This document shows positions 1 through 8,583 of a DNA stretch of 64,000 nt, piece by piece. The first letter of the stretch is position 1, and each line of letters begins with the position of its first letter. The translations under genes were made by a program, and so were the position numbers. Below the pieces are notes generated by a model that was not told the DNA's origin, did not search any database, and worked only from the letters and a program-made list of their open reading frames with translations. The stretch covers positions 2,356,001 through 2,420,000 of the forward strand of contig NZ_MJIE01000001.1 in NCBI RefSeq assembly GCF_001940235.1. Direction: 5' to 3'. This DNA comes from Hornefia porci. Its GTDB lineage: Bacteria; Bacillota; Clostridia; Peptostreptococcales; Anaerovoracaceae.

Positions 1-736
1 TGACGAATATGGTGAGAGAGTTCCTCTCACCATGGCGGGGCATGACTCCGAGAAGGGCACTATCGACCTGATTTACGCGGCGGTCGGCAGATCCACCATG
101 CTGATGGATCAGATGGAGGTCGGCGACTGCTTCGCAGACATCGTCGGGCCGCTGGGAAAACCGACGAACATGGAAGGACTGAAAAAGGTCTGCGTCGTCG
201 GCGGAGGCACCGGAAACGCTCTGGCGTATCCTCTCGCAGTCGGAATGCATAATCACGGCATCCACGTGGATATGATCACCGGCTTCAAGAACAAAGATCT
301 GGTCATCCTGCAGGATGAATTCGCGGCGGGTACAGACCGTCTGTTCCTGGTGACCGATGACGGAAGCGCGGGAGAGAAGATGTTCACCACCGAAAAGCTG
401 GAGCAGCTGATCAATGAAGGCAACGAATACGACGAAATCGTTGCGATCGGACCGCCGATCATGATGAAGTTTACCTGTCAGATTGCAGAGAAGCACGGAA
501 TCAAATCCATTGCCTCCCTGACGGCTTATATGATCGACGGAACCGGAATGTGCGGCGGCTGCCGCGTCAACATTGACGGCGAGGACAAGTTCGTCTGCGT
601 GGACGGACCGGAATTCGACGGCTCCAAGGTTGACTGGGACGAGGTGCTGCAGAGAAGCGCGTACTATGGCGAGCAGGAAAAATACGACAGAGAACACGTT
701 TGCCGTCTGACAGGAGGTGTACGTTACTATGATTAA
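1..736 (+). CDS. nfnA: NADH-dependent ferredoxin:NADP+ oxidoreductase subunit A (NfnA), 5' end cut by window edge
   Basis: The reading frame is open from base 2 to the stop at 734-736, so the gene starts outside the window. The first visible residues, DEYGERVPLTMAGHD, match the interior of the FAD-binding barrel of the sulfide/dihydroorotate dehydrogenase-like family, so the ATG at 32 is not the start. An NAD-binding motif (VCVVGGGTGNALAYPLA) and a C-terminal [2Fe-2S] ligand set (CGGCRV, then FVCVDGPEF) follow, as in NfnA. In this family NfnA pairs with NfnB to couple NADH and reduced ferredoxin oxidation to NADP+ reduction in the cytoplasm. The nfnB start lies inside its last codons, so the two are translationally coupled. 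Function is inferred from family and order. Confidence 0.9.
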   Translation, partial: DEYGERVPLTMAGHDSEKGTIDLIYAAVGRSTMLMDQMEVGDCFADIVGPLGKPTNMEGLKKVCVVGGGTGNALAYPLAVGMHNHGIHVDMITGFKNKDLVILQDEFAAGTDRLFLVTDDGSAGEKMFTTEKLEQLINEGNEYDEIVAIGPPIMMKFTCQIAEKHGIKSIASLTAYMIDGTGMCGGCRVNIDGEDKFVCVDGPEFDGSKVDWDEVLQRSAYYGEQEKYDREHVCRLTGGVRYYD

Positions 737-2117
737 TTTGAGAACCACCAAGAATCCGATGCCGGAGCAGGATCCGAATGTCCGCAACAAGAACTTTCTG
801 GAGGTAACCCTGGGCTATACTCCGGAGCAGGCGATCAGCGAGGCGATGAGATGCGTCCGGTGCAGAAAGAAACCCTGCATGTCCGGATGTCCGGTCATGA
901 TTAAGATTCCTGATTTTGTGGCAAAGGTCGCAGAGGGAGACTTCGAGGCGGCGTACCAGATCATCAGCGAGGACAGTTCCCTTCCTGCGATCTGCGGACG
1001 TGTCTGCCCGCAGGAGAACCAGTGTGAGGGCGAGTGTGTCCGCGGCGTCAAGGGCGAGCCGGTTTCCATCGGCCGTCTGGAGCGCTTTGTTGCGGACTGG
1101 CACGCGGCGAACTATGGCGACGAGGAGATTCCGAAGGCAGAGAGCAACGGCCATAAGGTTGCGATTATCGGAGCGGGCCCTGCGGGACTGGCGTGCGCCG
1201 GCGATCTGATCAACAAAGGCTATGAGGTGACGGTCTTCGAGAGTCTGCACAAGACCGGCGGCGTGCTGGTGTACGGTATTCCGCAGTTCCGTCTGCCGAA
1301 GGAAATTGTGGCTGCAGAGGTGTCCAAGCTGGAGGCAAAGGGCGTCCGGTTCGTTACAGACGCCATCATCGGAAGGGCGATTACGGTAGATGAGCTGATC
1401 AGGGACGAGGGATATGAATCCGTATTCATCGGAACCGGCGCAGGTCTGCCGTCCTTCATGCATATTCCGGGAGAGAACCTGCTGGGCGTTGTCTCCGCGA
1501 ATGAGTACCTGACCAGAATCAATCTGATGAAGGCCTATAAAGACGAATATGATACGCCGATCATGCACCGCAAGCGCATCGCAGTCGTCGGAGGCGGAAA
1601 CGTCGCGATGGACGCCGCCAGATGTGCCAAGAGAATGGGCGCGGACGATGTGTACATCATTTACCGCCGGTCCGCGGATGAGATTCCCGCCAGAGCCGAG
1701 GAAATCCATCACGCGGTGGAGGAAGGAATTATCTTCCACTATCTGACGAATCCGGTCCGTATCCTGGACGACGGCAACGGCGACGTCAAGGGCATCGAAT
1801 GCGTTAAGATGGAACTGGGTGAGCCGGACGCCTCCGGCAGAAGACGCCCGGTTGAGATTAAAGGCTCCAACTTCGTCGAGGACGTGGATTACGTCATCAT
1901 GGCGATCGGAACCAAGCTGAACAAGCTGATTCTCGATACCACAGAGAATCTGGAGCCCAACGAGAGAGGCGGAATCGGGACCGACGAGAAGGCCAACACC
2001 AACCGTCCGGAGATCTTCGCGGGCGGAGACGCGGTGACAGGAGCTGCGACCGTCATCAAGGCGATGGGCGCAGGCAAGGTTGCCGCGGCCGGAATCGACG
2101 AATATCTTTCCAGATAA
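729..2117 (+). CDS. nfnB: NADH-dependent ferredoxin:NADP+ oxidoreductase subunit B (NfnB), glutamate synthase small-subunit-like
   Basis: 462 residues. The ATG at 729 is chosen over a GTG at 717 because the ribosome site AGGAGG ends about 11 bases before it. The N-terminal part has the cysteine pattern for two [4Fe-4S] clusters (CVRCRKKPCMSGCP and CGRVCPQENQCEGEC). A first dinucleotide motif (IIGAGPAGLACAGDL) binds FAD and a second (VVGGGNVAMDAARCAK) binds NADP(H). The C-terminal IFAGGDAV motif is typical of the glutamate synthase beta subunit family. Adjacent nfnA makes NfnB far more likely than a GltD, since no glutamate synthase large subunit is next to it. The start overlaps nfnA by 8 bases. 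Confidence 0.92.
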   Translation: MINLRTTKNPMPEQDPNVRNKNFLEVTLGYTPEQAISEAMRCVRCRKKPCMSGCPVMIKIPDFVAKVAEGDFEAAYQIISEDSSLPAICGRVCPQENQCEGECVRGVKGEPVSIGRLERFVADWHAANYGDEEIPKAESNGHKVAIIGAGPAGLACAGDLINKGYEVTVFESLHKTGGVLVYGIPQFRLPKEIVAAEVSKLEAKGVRFVTDAIIGRAITVDELIRDEGYESVFIGTGAGLPSFMHIPGENLLGVVSANEYLTRINLMKAYKDEYDTPIMHRKRIAVVGGGNVAMDAARCAKRMGADDVYIIYRRSADEIPARAEEIHHAVEEGIIFHYLTNPVRILDDGNGDVKGIECVKMELGEPDASGRRRPVEIKGSNFVEDVDYVIMAIGTKLNKLILDTTENLEPNERGGIGTDEKANTNRPEIFAGGDAVTGAATVIKAMGAGKVAAAGIDEYLSR

Positions 2118-2178
2118 GCCTGAACAAAGGCTGATTCGGGCGCACAGAAGCGCCGGAATCAGAAACGGCTGAAATGCA

Positions 2179-2216
2179 GCCGCCGCACGAAGCGATTCGT
2201 GTGGCGGCGCTTTTAT
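2179..2216 (+). terminator. Rho-independent terminator of nfnAB
   Basis: A near-perfect hairpin, GCCGCC-G-CACGAA / TTCGTG-T-GGCGGC with a four-base loop, is followed by CTTTTATT, about 60 bases after the nfnB stop. It separates the nfn genes from the exported peptidase gene. Confidence 0.85.
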
Positions 2217-2334
2217 TGTTCGGAAGAAACAGCCGGATCCGTCTTTTGTGCGACATCACAGAGGAAACTCTATAATATAACAGAAATTTGTGTTACAATA
2301 ATACTGCGGTCTAATCATTGAGAGGAGAAAGCTC

Positions 2335-4038
2335 ATGAAAAGAAGAATCAGACTGATCGTGTGTATGACGGCATTTGCCATGGTCATGACGACTGCGGGC
2401 GCATTCGCCTGCACGGGTATGTACGTCGGCAGAGATGTCAGTAAAGAGGGAACAACACTTATCGCGCGGAGTGAGGACCAGGGCGGCGGAGCCTATAACA
2501 AGATGTTCAAGGTCCAGAAGCGAATCACCAGATCCGGCCGGTATTATAAAGACACCGGTACCGGCTTCAAGGTTAAACTGCCGAAGACCACCTACAAGTT
2601 CACCTACGTTCCGGATTCCTCCGACGCAGAGGACGGCCAGTATCCGGCTTCCTGCACCAACGAATACGGCGTAGCTGTGGTCGGAACAGTTTCCACGGAG
2701 GTCAGCGAGGAATACGAGAAGGCCGATCCGGTGAAGGACACCGGAAAGGGTCTGCGTGAGGCGATCCTTCCGGGACTCGTGGCGTGCCAGGTGAAGTCCG
2801 CGAAACAGGGCGCGCAGCTGCTTGCCCGTCTCCACGACAAGTACGGTGCAGAGGAATGGAACACCATCCTCCTGTCCGACAAAAAAGAAGCGTGGATCTT
2901 TGAAAACTACGGGGGACACACATACTGCGCCATGAAGCTGCCGACGGATAAGGTGGCGGTATTCGGCAATCAGATCATGATCGGCACAGTGGATCCCGGC
3001 GACAAGTCGAATTACATTTTCTCGAAAAATCTTTTCTCTACAATCGACAAGGTGGGAGCCGTGAAGGAGGACGGAAAATACAATCTGGCCAAATCCATCG
3101 CGGGATTCCGGGAGGAATACTCCAATATGAGAACCTGGGAGGGCCACAGAGTTCTGGCGCCGTCCGACGCGGGAGATTACGACAATGACAAGTTCTATCC
3201 GCTGCTGTATTCTCCGGACGAAAAGGTTTCCGTGACACAGATTATGAAGCTGTTCCGCGACCGCTATGAGGGAACCAAATATGATATGTCGGATGCGGCC
3301 AACGCGACGAGACGGCCGATCGGCACCACGCGATCCTCCGACGTTCATATCATCCAGACCTACGCGAAGCTTCCGACAGACGCCTGCCAGGTGCAGTGGC
3401 TGCTGATGGGGAATGCGGAGCATTCAGTCTTTGTTCCCAGCTTCAGCGGGATCACAGACACTGCCGCGGAATACAAGGTGGACGGCTCCGCGGTGAGCAC
3501 CGGAAGCGCATACTGGATGTTCAAGAGAAACGCAACCCTGGCGCAGTCCGACCGGAAATTCCTGAGTAAGGGCACCAAAGACTTCTGGAGCAGACAGGAG
3601 GCGAAGGAGAACGCACTGGTGCAGAAACAGCTGAAAACGGTGACGGCGAAGTACAAGAAGAGTAAGAAGACCGGACGCGCATATGTCACATCCATCGGAA
3701 AGGCGGCGGCGAAGAAGCAGCTGAACAATTCCACCGTGCTGTACCGGGCTCTGGAGTACACCGCGACGAATAATGATAATGACCGCGGCAGCGACAAAGG
3801 AAAGGTCACATTTACCCGTCCGGTGTCCCTGAAGACATACGCCGAGGCGAAGGGGTTCAAGGTCACGGTGAAAGGAAACCGCTATACACTGAAAAAAGGT
3901 AAAGATACCTTTGTTCTGAAAAATAAGGCGAAATCTGTTTACAAAAACGGCGAATACACGGACGATCTGATCTATCCGGTTTACAAAGTCGGAAAGACCG
4001 TCTACGCGCCGGCCGGATTTACCGGATATCTGAAATAG
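2335..4038 (+). CDS. Exported C69-family dipeptidase
   Basis: 567 residues, ATG preceded by GAGAGGAGAAAGCTC. Residues 1-25 form a signal peptide (charged MKRRIR, hydrophobic core, AFA). The next residues, CTGMYVGRDVSKEGTTLIAR, match the mature N terminus of C69 peptidases, in which Cys26 would become the catalytic N-terminal nucleophile after cleavage. The typical SEDQGG, TNEYGVAVVGT and GLREAI blocks follow. The family hydrolyses dipeptides; substrate here is unknown. The last roughly 110 residues are lysine-rich and outside the usual catalytic core. The gene stands alone between two terminator-like hairpins. A TATAAT at 2271-2276 could be its -10 box but no convincing -35 is visible. Confidence 0.88.
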   Translation: MKRRIRLIVCMTAFAMVMTTAGAFACTGMYVGRDVSKEGTTLIARSEDQGGGAYNKMFKVQKRITRSGRYYKDTGTGFKVKLPKTTYKFTYVPDSSDAEDGQYPASCTNEYGVAVVGTVSTEVSEEYEKADPVKDTGKGLREAILPGLVACQVKSAKQGAQLLARLHDKYGAEEWNTILLSDKKEAWIFENYGGHTYCAMKLPTDKVAVFGNQIMIGTVDPGDKSNYIFSKNLFSTIDKVGAVKEDGKYNLAKSIAGFREEYSNMRTWEGHRVLAPSDAGDYDNDKFYPLLYSPDEKVSVTQIMKLFRDRYEGTKYDMSDAANATRRPIGTTRSSDVHIIQTYAKLPTDACQVQWLLMGNAEHSVFVPSFSGITDTAAEYKVDGSAVSTGSAYWMFKRNATLAQSDRKFLSKGTKDFWSRQEAKENALVQKQLKTVTAKYKKSKKTGRAYVTSIGKAAAKKQLNNSTVLYRALEYTATNNDNDRGSDKGKVTFTRPVSLKTYAEAKGFKVTVKGNRYTLKKGKDTFVLKNKAKSVYKNGEYTDDLIYPVYKVGKTVYAPAGFTGYLK

Positions 4039-4164
4039 ACAGACAATAGACAGACATGAGACGCTGTTACAGGATTTGAACTGAAAATGATCAGACCGCA
4101 TATCGGGGAAGTCTCCGTTTCGGACGGGCATGACGACAGAGCGTGCCTGCCGGGGCGGGGCTCC

Positions 4165-4240
4165 TTTTTTTACGATTTTTACGTTCATTTAACACTACTA
4201 TGGTTACGGTCTTTACATTCGATCGCTATTATATAGCTGT
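4165..4240 (+). promoter_or_regulatory. Candidate Pho box and promoter of pstS
   Basis: Upstream of pstS, TTTACG/TTTAAC/TTACAT-like hexamers recur at 4169, 4178, 4188, 4204 and 4213, mostly at 9-11 base spacing, and end just before a TATTAT -10-like box at 4227-4232. Direct TT(A/T)ACA repeats at one helical turn upstream of -10 are the known layout of PhoP boxes in Bacillus. The 285-base gap from 4039 holds this and a weak GC hairpin with T-run near 4139-4170 that may end the peptidase transcript. Regulator binding is an inference; no phoPR genes are in the window. Confidence 0.5.
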
Positions 4241-4323
4241 AAACAGAAAAACGATCGCCGGTCCAAAAGCGTGGCTGGTCGGATCGGTGAAAATGAAAAA
4301 AATAAATTAGGAGGAATATCATA

Positions 4324-5217
4324 ATGGAACTGAAGAGAATGAAAAAGGTACTTGCAGTCGGCGTGATTGCCGCGATGGCAGCCACAATGTTCACTGCCTG
4401 CGGGAGCAGCTCATCCGGGTCGTCCGGCTCAGACTCATCGGGGAAGATCAGCGTCATCTCCAGAGAAGAGGGATCCGGAACAAGAGGCGCGTTCATCGAG
4501 CTGTTCGGCATTGAGACGAAGGACAAGGACGGAAACAAGACGGACAACACGATCAAGGATGCAGAGATTACTAACAGCACCGCGGTCATGATCCAGACTG
4601 TTCAGGGTAACAAATCCGCCATCGGTTACATCTCGCTGGGGTCTTTGGCAAGCTCTGTAAAGGCTCTGAAGGTTGACGGAAATGAGGCGTCTGTCGAGAA
4701 CGTCAAGAAGGGGACCTACAAGGTATCGAGACCGTTCAACATCGTTATCGGAAAGAAGACCAACGCCGCTTCGAAGGACTTCATCAACTACATCATGAGC
4801 AAGGAAGGCCAGAAAATCGTTGAGAAGGAAGGCTACGTTCCGGAAGACACAAGCAAATCCTACACCAAGAGCGACGCGTCCGGAAAGATTTCAGTAGCGG
4901 GCTCCTCTTCCGTAACTCCGCTGATGGAGAAGCTGGCGGAAGCCTATCAGAAGGTGAACAGCGATGTCAAGGTCGAGGTACAGGAGTCTGACTCCACCAC
5001 CGGCATCACCTCCGCGACCGAGGGTGTCTGCAACATCGGCATGGCGTCCAGAGACCTGGAGAAGGAAGAGACCGACAAGGGCGTCAAGTCCAAGGAAATT
5101 GCCAGAGACGGAATCGCGGTCATCGTCAACAAAGACAACAGCGTCTCGGAGATCACCAGCGAGCAGGTTCAGAAAATCTACACCGGTGAAATCACCAAAT
5201 GGGACGAGCTGAAATAA
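4324..5217 (+). CDS. pstS: Phosphate ABC transporter substrate-binding lipoprotein PstS, circularly permuted
   Basis: 297 residues, ATG after TTAGGAGGAATATCATA. A short signal peptide ends in a lipobox (MFTAC, Cys26), so it is a membrane-anchored lipoprotein that binds phosphate outside the cell. The domain order is unusual. The block that is normally C-terminal in PstS (ISREEGSGTRGAFIELFGI, then PFNIVIGKK) comes first at about residues 38-165. The block that is normally N-terminal (SVAGSSSVTPLMEKLAEAY, STTGITSATEGVCNIGMASR) comes second at about 185-297. Both phosphate-contact segments (SGTRGAF and SSSVTP) are intact. Similar permuted forms exist in other Clostridia, as far as I recall. First gene of pstSCAB-phoU. 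Confidence 0.93.
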   Translation: MELKRMKKVLAVGVIAAMAATMFTACGSSSSGSSGSDSSGKISVISREEGSGTRGAFIELFGIETKDKDGNKTDNTIKDAEITNSTAVMIQTVQGNKSAIGYISLGSLASSVKALKVDGNEASVENVKKGTYKVSRPFNIVIGKKTNAASKDFINYIMSKEGQKIVEKEGYVPEDTSKSYTKSDASGKISVAGSSSVTPLMEKLAEAYQKVNSDVKVEVQESDSTTGITSATEGVCNIGMASRDLEKEETDKGVKSKEIARDGIAVIVNKDNSVSEITSEQVQKIYTGEITKWDELK

Positions 5218-5244
5218 GACGTGAAATAAGACGGAGTAACGTAA

Positions 5245-6105
5245 ATGGACAATAGCTTGAAAGAAAGGGGCATGCGGCTGGTATTCCTACTGGCGGCATG
5301 CGCCTCTATTATAGCCGTCGCGCTGATCTGCATCTTTATCTTCGGAAACGGCGTGCCGGCTATTCATGAAATCGGATTTGTCCGGTTCCTGACCGGAGTC
5401 AACTGGGAACCGTCCCGGGATGTATACGAGATCCTACCGATGATTATCGGAAGTATCTACGTAACCGCAGGCGCGATTATCATCGGAGTGCCGGTGGGGA
5501 TCCTCTGCGCCACCTTTATGGCCAGATTCTGCAATGACCGGCTGCATCGGCTTCTGAAACCGGCGATCGATCTGCTCGCGGGCATTCCGTCCATCGTCTA
5601 CGGATTTTTCGGACTGACGGTGATCGTGCCTCTCATTCAGCAGATGTTCGGAACAAACGGAAAGGGCATCCTGACTGCCTCGCTGATGCTGGGCATGATG
5701 ATCCTTCCGACGATTATCGCGGTTTCGGAATCCTCCATCCGGGCCGTGCCGGAAAGTTACTATGAGGGCTCCCTCGCACTGGGAGCGACCCATGAGAGAA
5801 GCGTGTTCTGCGCGGTTCTTCCGGCGGCGAAGTCGGGAATCGTGGCGGCGGTGATCCTCGGAATCGGACGCGCCATCGGAGAGACGCTGGCGGTGTCCAT
5901 GGTAATCGGGAATCAGGCGCTGGTGCCGGACAGCGTGCTGGCCGGAGCCCGGACCATGACGACCAATATCGTACTGGAAATGGGCTACGCCACCGGTCTG
6001 CACAGGAGAGCGCTGATCGCCACGGCGGTGGTGCTGTTCACCTTCATTCTGATCATCAATCTGCTGTTTGCCATCGCGAAGGAAAGAGGTGAGAAGAATG
6101 ACTGA
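5245..6105 (+). CDS. pstC: Phosphate ABC transporter permease PstC
   Basis: 286 residues, ATG after GGAGTAACGTAA. Several hydrophobic segments are seen, the first at residues 11-33. The binding-protein-dependent transport inner-membrane signature covers the EGSLALGATHERSVFCAVLP stretch (EAA loop), and the [15 protein letters not shown] segment is typical of PstC/PstA. It should form the membrane channel with PstA. It lies 27 bases after pstS and overlaps pstA by 8 bases. Confidence 0.94.
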   Translation: MDNSLKERGMRLVFLLAACASIIAVALICIFIFGNGVPAIHEIGFVRFLTGVNWEPSRDVYEILPMIIGSIYVTAGAIIIGVPVGILCATFMARFCNDRLHRLLKPAIDLLAGIPSIVYGFFGLTVIVPLIQQMFGTNGKGILTASLMLGMMILPTIIAVSESSIRAVPESYYEGSLALGATHERSVFCAVLPAAKSGIVAAVILGIGRAIGETLAVSMVIGNQALVPDSVLAGARTMTTNIVLEMGYATGLHRRALIATAVVLFTFILIINLLFAIAKERGEKND

Positions 6106-6946
6106 GTATTACAGAAATCACAAAGGATCACTGGTGCTGCGGCTTCTGGTCTATCTTTCTGCGGTGCTGACAGTGCTGGTGCTGGCGGTTCTGATCGGAT
6201 ATATTCTGATTAAAGGAATCCCCAACATCACGCCGGAGCAGTTCCAGTGGAAGTACACGACCCAGAATGTCTCCATGATGCCGGCCATCTTCAATACATT
6301 GACAATTACCGTTCTGTCACTGCTGGTAGCCGTACCCTTCGGGGTGTTTTCCGCGGTTTACCTGGTAGAGTATGCGGAGCGGGGAAATAAACTGGTGCGG
6401 GTGATCCGTCTGACCACGGAAACCCTGTCCGGAATTCCATCCATCGTCTACGGACTGTTTGGATTCCTGTTCTTTGTCGTCGCCCTGGGATGGGGGCTTT
6501 CCATCCTGGCGGGAACCATGACGCTGGCAATTATGATTCTGCCGCTGATTATGAGAACGACAGAGGAAGCGCTGAAGTCTGTACCGGACAGTTACCGGGA
6601 GGGCAGCTTCGGCCTTGGTGCGGGAAAGCTGAGAACCGTTTTCCATATCGTACTGCCATCAGCAGTGCCGGGAATACTGGCCGGTGTTATACTTGGAATC
6701 GGCAGAATTGTTGGTGAAACGGCGGCTTTAATTTATACAGCAGGTACAGTTACAGGCGTTGCGACGGGTCTGCTCCATTCCGGAAGGACCTTGTCTGTTC
6801 ACATGTACGCGCTCTTATCAGAGGGTCTTTACATGAAGCAGGCCTACGCAACGGCTGTGATTTTGCTGGTTATGGTAATTATTATCAATGCGGTCTCCGG
6901 TCTGATTGCCGGAAAGGTCGCCGGAAAGAATAAAAAGGAAAACTAG
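6098..6946 (+). CDS. pstA: Phosphate ABC transporter permease PstA
   Basis: 282 residues. The ATG at 6098 is preferred over an in-frame upstream codon at 6068 because AAAGAGGTGAGAAG lies directly before it and the protein then begins [10 protein letters not shown]. It has about six membrane segments, the [15 protein letters not shown] segment and the EAA-loop motif [20 protein letters not shown]. It is the partner permease of PstC. The start sits within the end of pstC and the stop is 2 bases before pstB, so coupling is tight. Confidence 0.94.
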   Translation: MTEYYRNHKGSLVLRLLVYLSAVLTVLVLAVLIGYILIKGIPNITPEQFQWKYTTQNVSMMPAIFNTLTITVLSLLVAVPFGVFSAVYLVEYAERGNKLVRVIRLTTETLSGIPSIVYGLFGFLFFVVALGWGLSILAGTMTLAIMILPLIMRTTEEALKSVPDSYREGSFGLGAGKLRTVFHIVLPSAVPGILAGVILGIGRIVGETAALIYTAGTVTGVATGLLHSGRTLSVHMYALLSEGLYMKQAYATAVILLVMVIIINAVSGLIAGKVAGKNKKEN

Positions 6947-6948
6947 AA

Positions 6949-7701
6949 ATGGACAAATTTACGATAAGGGATTTGAATCTGTATTACAGCAGCTTTCATG
7001 CGCTGAAGTCCATCAATCTGAACCTGCCGTCCAATGAGATCACAGCGTTTATCGGGCCCTCCGGCTGCGGGAAATCCACGCTGCTGAAGACACTGAACCG
7101 CATGAACGATCTGGTTGAGGGCTGCCGCATCGAGGGAGATGTGCTGCTGGACGGACAGGATATCTACGATTCACGGATGGACGTGAACCACCTGAGAAAG
7201 CGCGTCGGAATGGTGTTTCAGAAGGCGAATCCCTTTCCGATGAGTATTTATGACAATGTCGCCTACGGTCCCCGTACACATGGCGTCAAGAACAAAACAC
7301 AGCTGGACGAGATTGTGGAATCCTCGCTGCGGGGAGCCGCCATCTGGGACGAGCTGAAGGACCGGCTGAAGAAAAACGCGATGGGACTGTCCGGAGGACA
7401 GCAGCAGCGGCTCTGTATCGCACGAGCCCTGGCCGTGCAGCCGGAGGTACTTCTGATGGACGAGGCGACCAGCGCCCTGGATCCGATCTCCACCTCCAAG
7501 ATTGAAGATCTGGTTCTGGAACTGAAGAAGAAATACACGATCATCATGGTGACGCACAATATGCAGCAGGCGCTGCGTGTCGCGGACAACACGGCGTTCT
7601 TCCTGCTGGGCGAGATGATCGAATACGACCGGACGGAGAAGCTGTTCTCAGTACCGTCGAACAAGAAGACAGAAGAGTATATTACAGGGAGGTTTGGCTG
7701 A
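6949..7701 (+). CDS. pstB: Phosphate ABC transporter ATP-binding protein PstB
   Basis: 250 residues, a usual PstB length. Walker A is GPSGCGKST (about residues 36-44), the ABC signature is LSGGQQQR, and Walker B is [11 protein letters not shown] followed by the switch histidine in MVTHNMQQ. The PstB-typical TLNRMNDL and [18 protein letters not shown] stretches are present. It powers phosphate import through PstCA. The stop shares a base with the phoU start (TGATG). Confidence 0.96.
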   Translation: MDKFTIRDLNLYYSSFHALKSINLNLPSNEITAFIGPSGCGKSTLLKTLNRMNDLVEGCRIEGDVLLDGQDIYDSRMDVNHLRKRVGMVFQKANPFPMSIYDNVAYGPRTHGVKNKTQLDEIVESSLRGAAIWDELKDRLKKNAMGLSGGQQQRLCIARALAVQPEVLLMDEATSALDPISTSKIEDLVLELKKKYTIIMVTHNMQQALRVADNTAFFLLGEMIEYDRTEKLFSVPSNKKTEEYITGRFG

Positions 7702-8387
7702 TGAGAAACCGATTTGACGCTCAGCTCGCTCAGCTCAATGTGGAGCTGATCAAGATGGGAAGCCTTTGCGAGCTGGTGATCTCCAACTCGATGAACGGAC
7801 TGCTGGAGGATAATGACGAGCTGCTGAAAATCGTCGAGGAGACGGATCCGGAAATTGATGAGAAGGAACGTGAAATCGAGACGATGTGTTTCAAGCTGAT
7901 GCTTCAGCAGCAGCCGGTAGCGCGGGATCTCCGGACGATTTCCGCTGCGCTGAAGATGATTACGGACATGGAGCGGATCGGCGATCAGGCGTCGGATATC
8001 GCGGAGATCGCGAAATACATAGAGGGCGAGGATTCCAAGCATCATACTCACTTGAAGGCGATGGCGGAATCTGCTGCAGATATGGTCACCAGAGCGATCC
8101 GCTCCTTTGTGGAGAGGGATCTGGATCTGGCCTATGAGGTCATGAAATCGGACGATGTGGTAGACCGGCATTTCGATGAAATGCGGGAAGACCTCATCTC
8201 CATGATCCGCAGCGGGGAGGATTCTCCGGAGCTGTGTCTGGATCTGCTGATGATCGCCAAATACTGCGAGCGCATCGGAGACCATGCGGTCAACATTGCC
8301 GAATGGGTGGAATTCGCGATTACCGGCGTGCATATCAGCGAGGAGCTCAGAAACGAGAATGCGAATCCGGGGACTGAAACAAAATAA
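7701..8387 (+). CDS. phoU: Phosphate signalling/transport accessory protein PhoU
   Basis: 228 residues. It is built of two repeated three-helix units, each with the PhoU metal-binding pattern (DMERIGDQASDIAE at about residues 91-104 and YCERIGDHAVNIAEW near 190). PhoU links the Pst transporter to the Pho two-component system and damps phosphate uptake. The start overlaps the pstB stop. No terminator is clear after it. Confidence 0.95.
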   Translation: MRNRFDAQLAQLNVELIKMGSLCELVISNSMNGLLEDNDELLKIVEETDPEIDEKEREIETMCFKLMLQQQPVARDLRTISAALKMITDMERIGDQASDIAEIAKYIEGEDSKHHTHLKAMAESAADMVTRAIRSFVERDLDLAYEVMKSDDVVDRHFDEMREDLISMIRSGEDSPELCLDLLMIAKYCERIGDHAVNIAEWVEFAITGVHISEELRNENANPGTETK

Positions 8388-8430
8388 TTCCGACCCGAAA
8401 ATGGAACAAAAAACACAACACTCCTGTTAT

Positions 8431-8482
8431 CTATGCTATAATAAACTGTGTCTGCCCGTTAAATCCCTGCCGGATTTAATGG
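8431..8482 (+). promoter_or_regulatory. Candidate extended -10 promoter and inverted repeat before the sigma-54 activator gene
   Basis: TGCTATAAT (8434-8442) is an extended -10 element without a good -35. Just downstream, the perfect inverted repeat TTAAATCC / GGATTTAA (8459-8466 and 8472-8479, five-base loop) would lie near the transcript start or early leader and could be an operator. No -24/-12 (TGGCAC-N5-TTGC) sigma-54 element was found in this 196-base gap. Confidence 0.35.
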
Positions 8483-8583
8483 CGCTGACGTCGGTTTATC
8501 GGCAGCTCTGCGGCGCACAATCCGCACAATACGGTGGAAGGGCGCGTGAATGACTGCATAGCTGAGGACAGGAGTGTTTTTTT

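Noticed and set aside
567..1739. Long open frame on the minus strand across nfnB
   Set aside because: It lies opposite a well-supported gene, has no ribosome site or recognisable family, and such shadow frames are common in GC-rich DNA.
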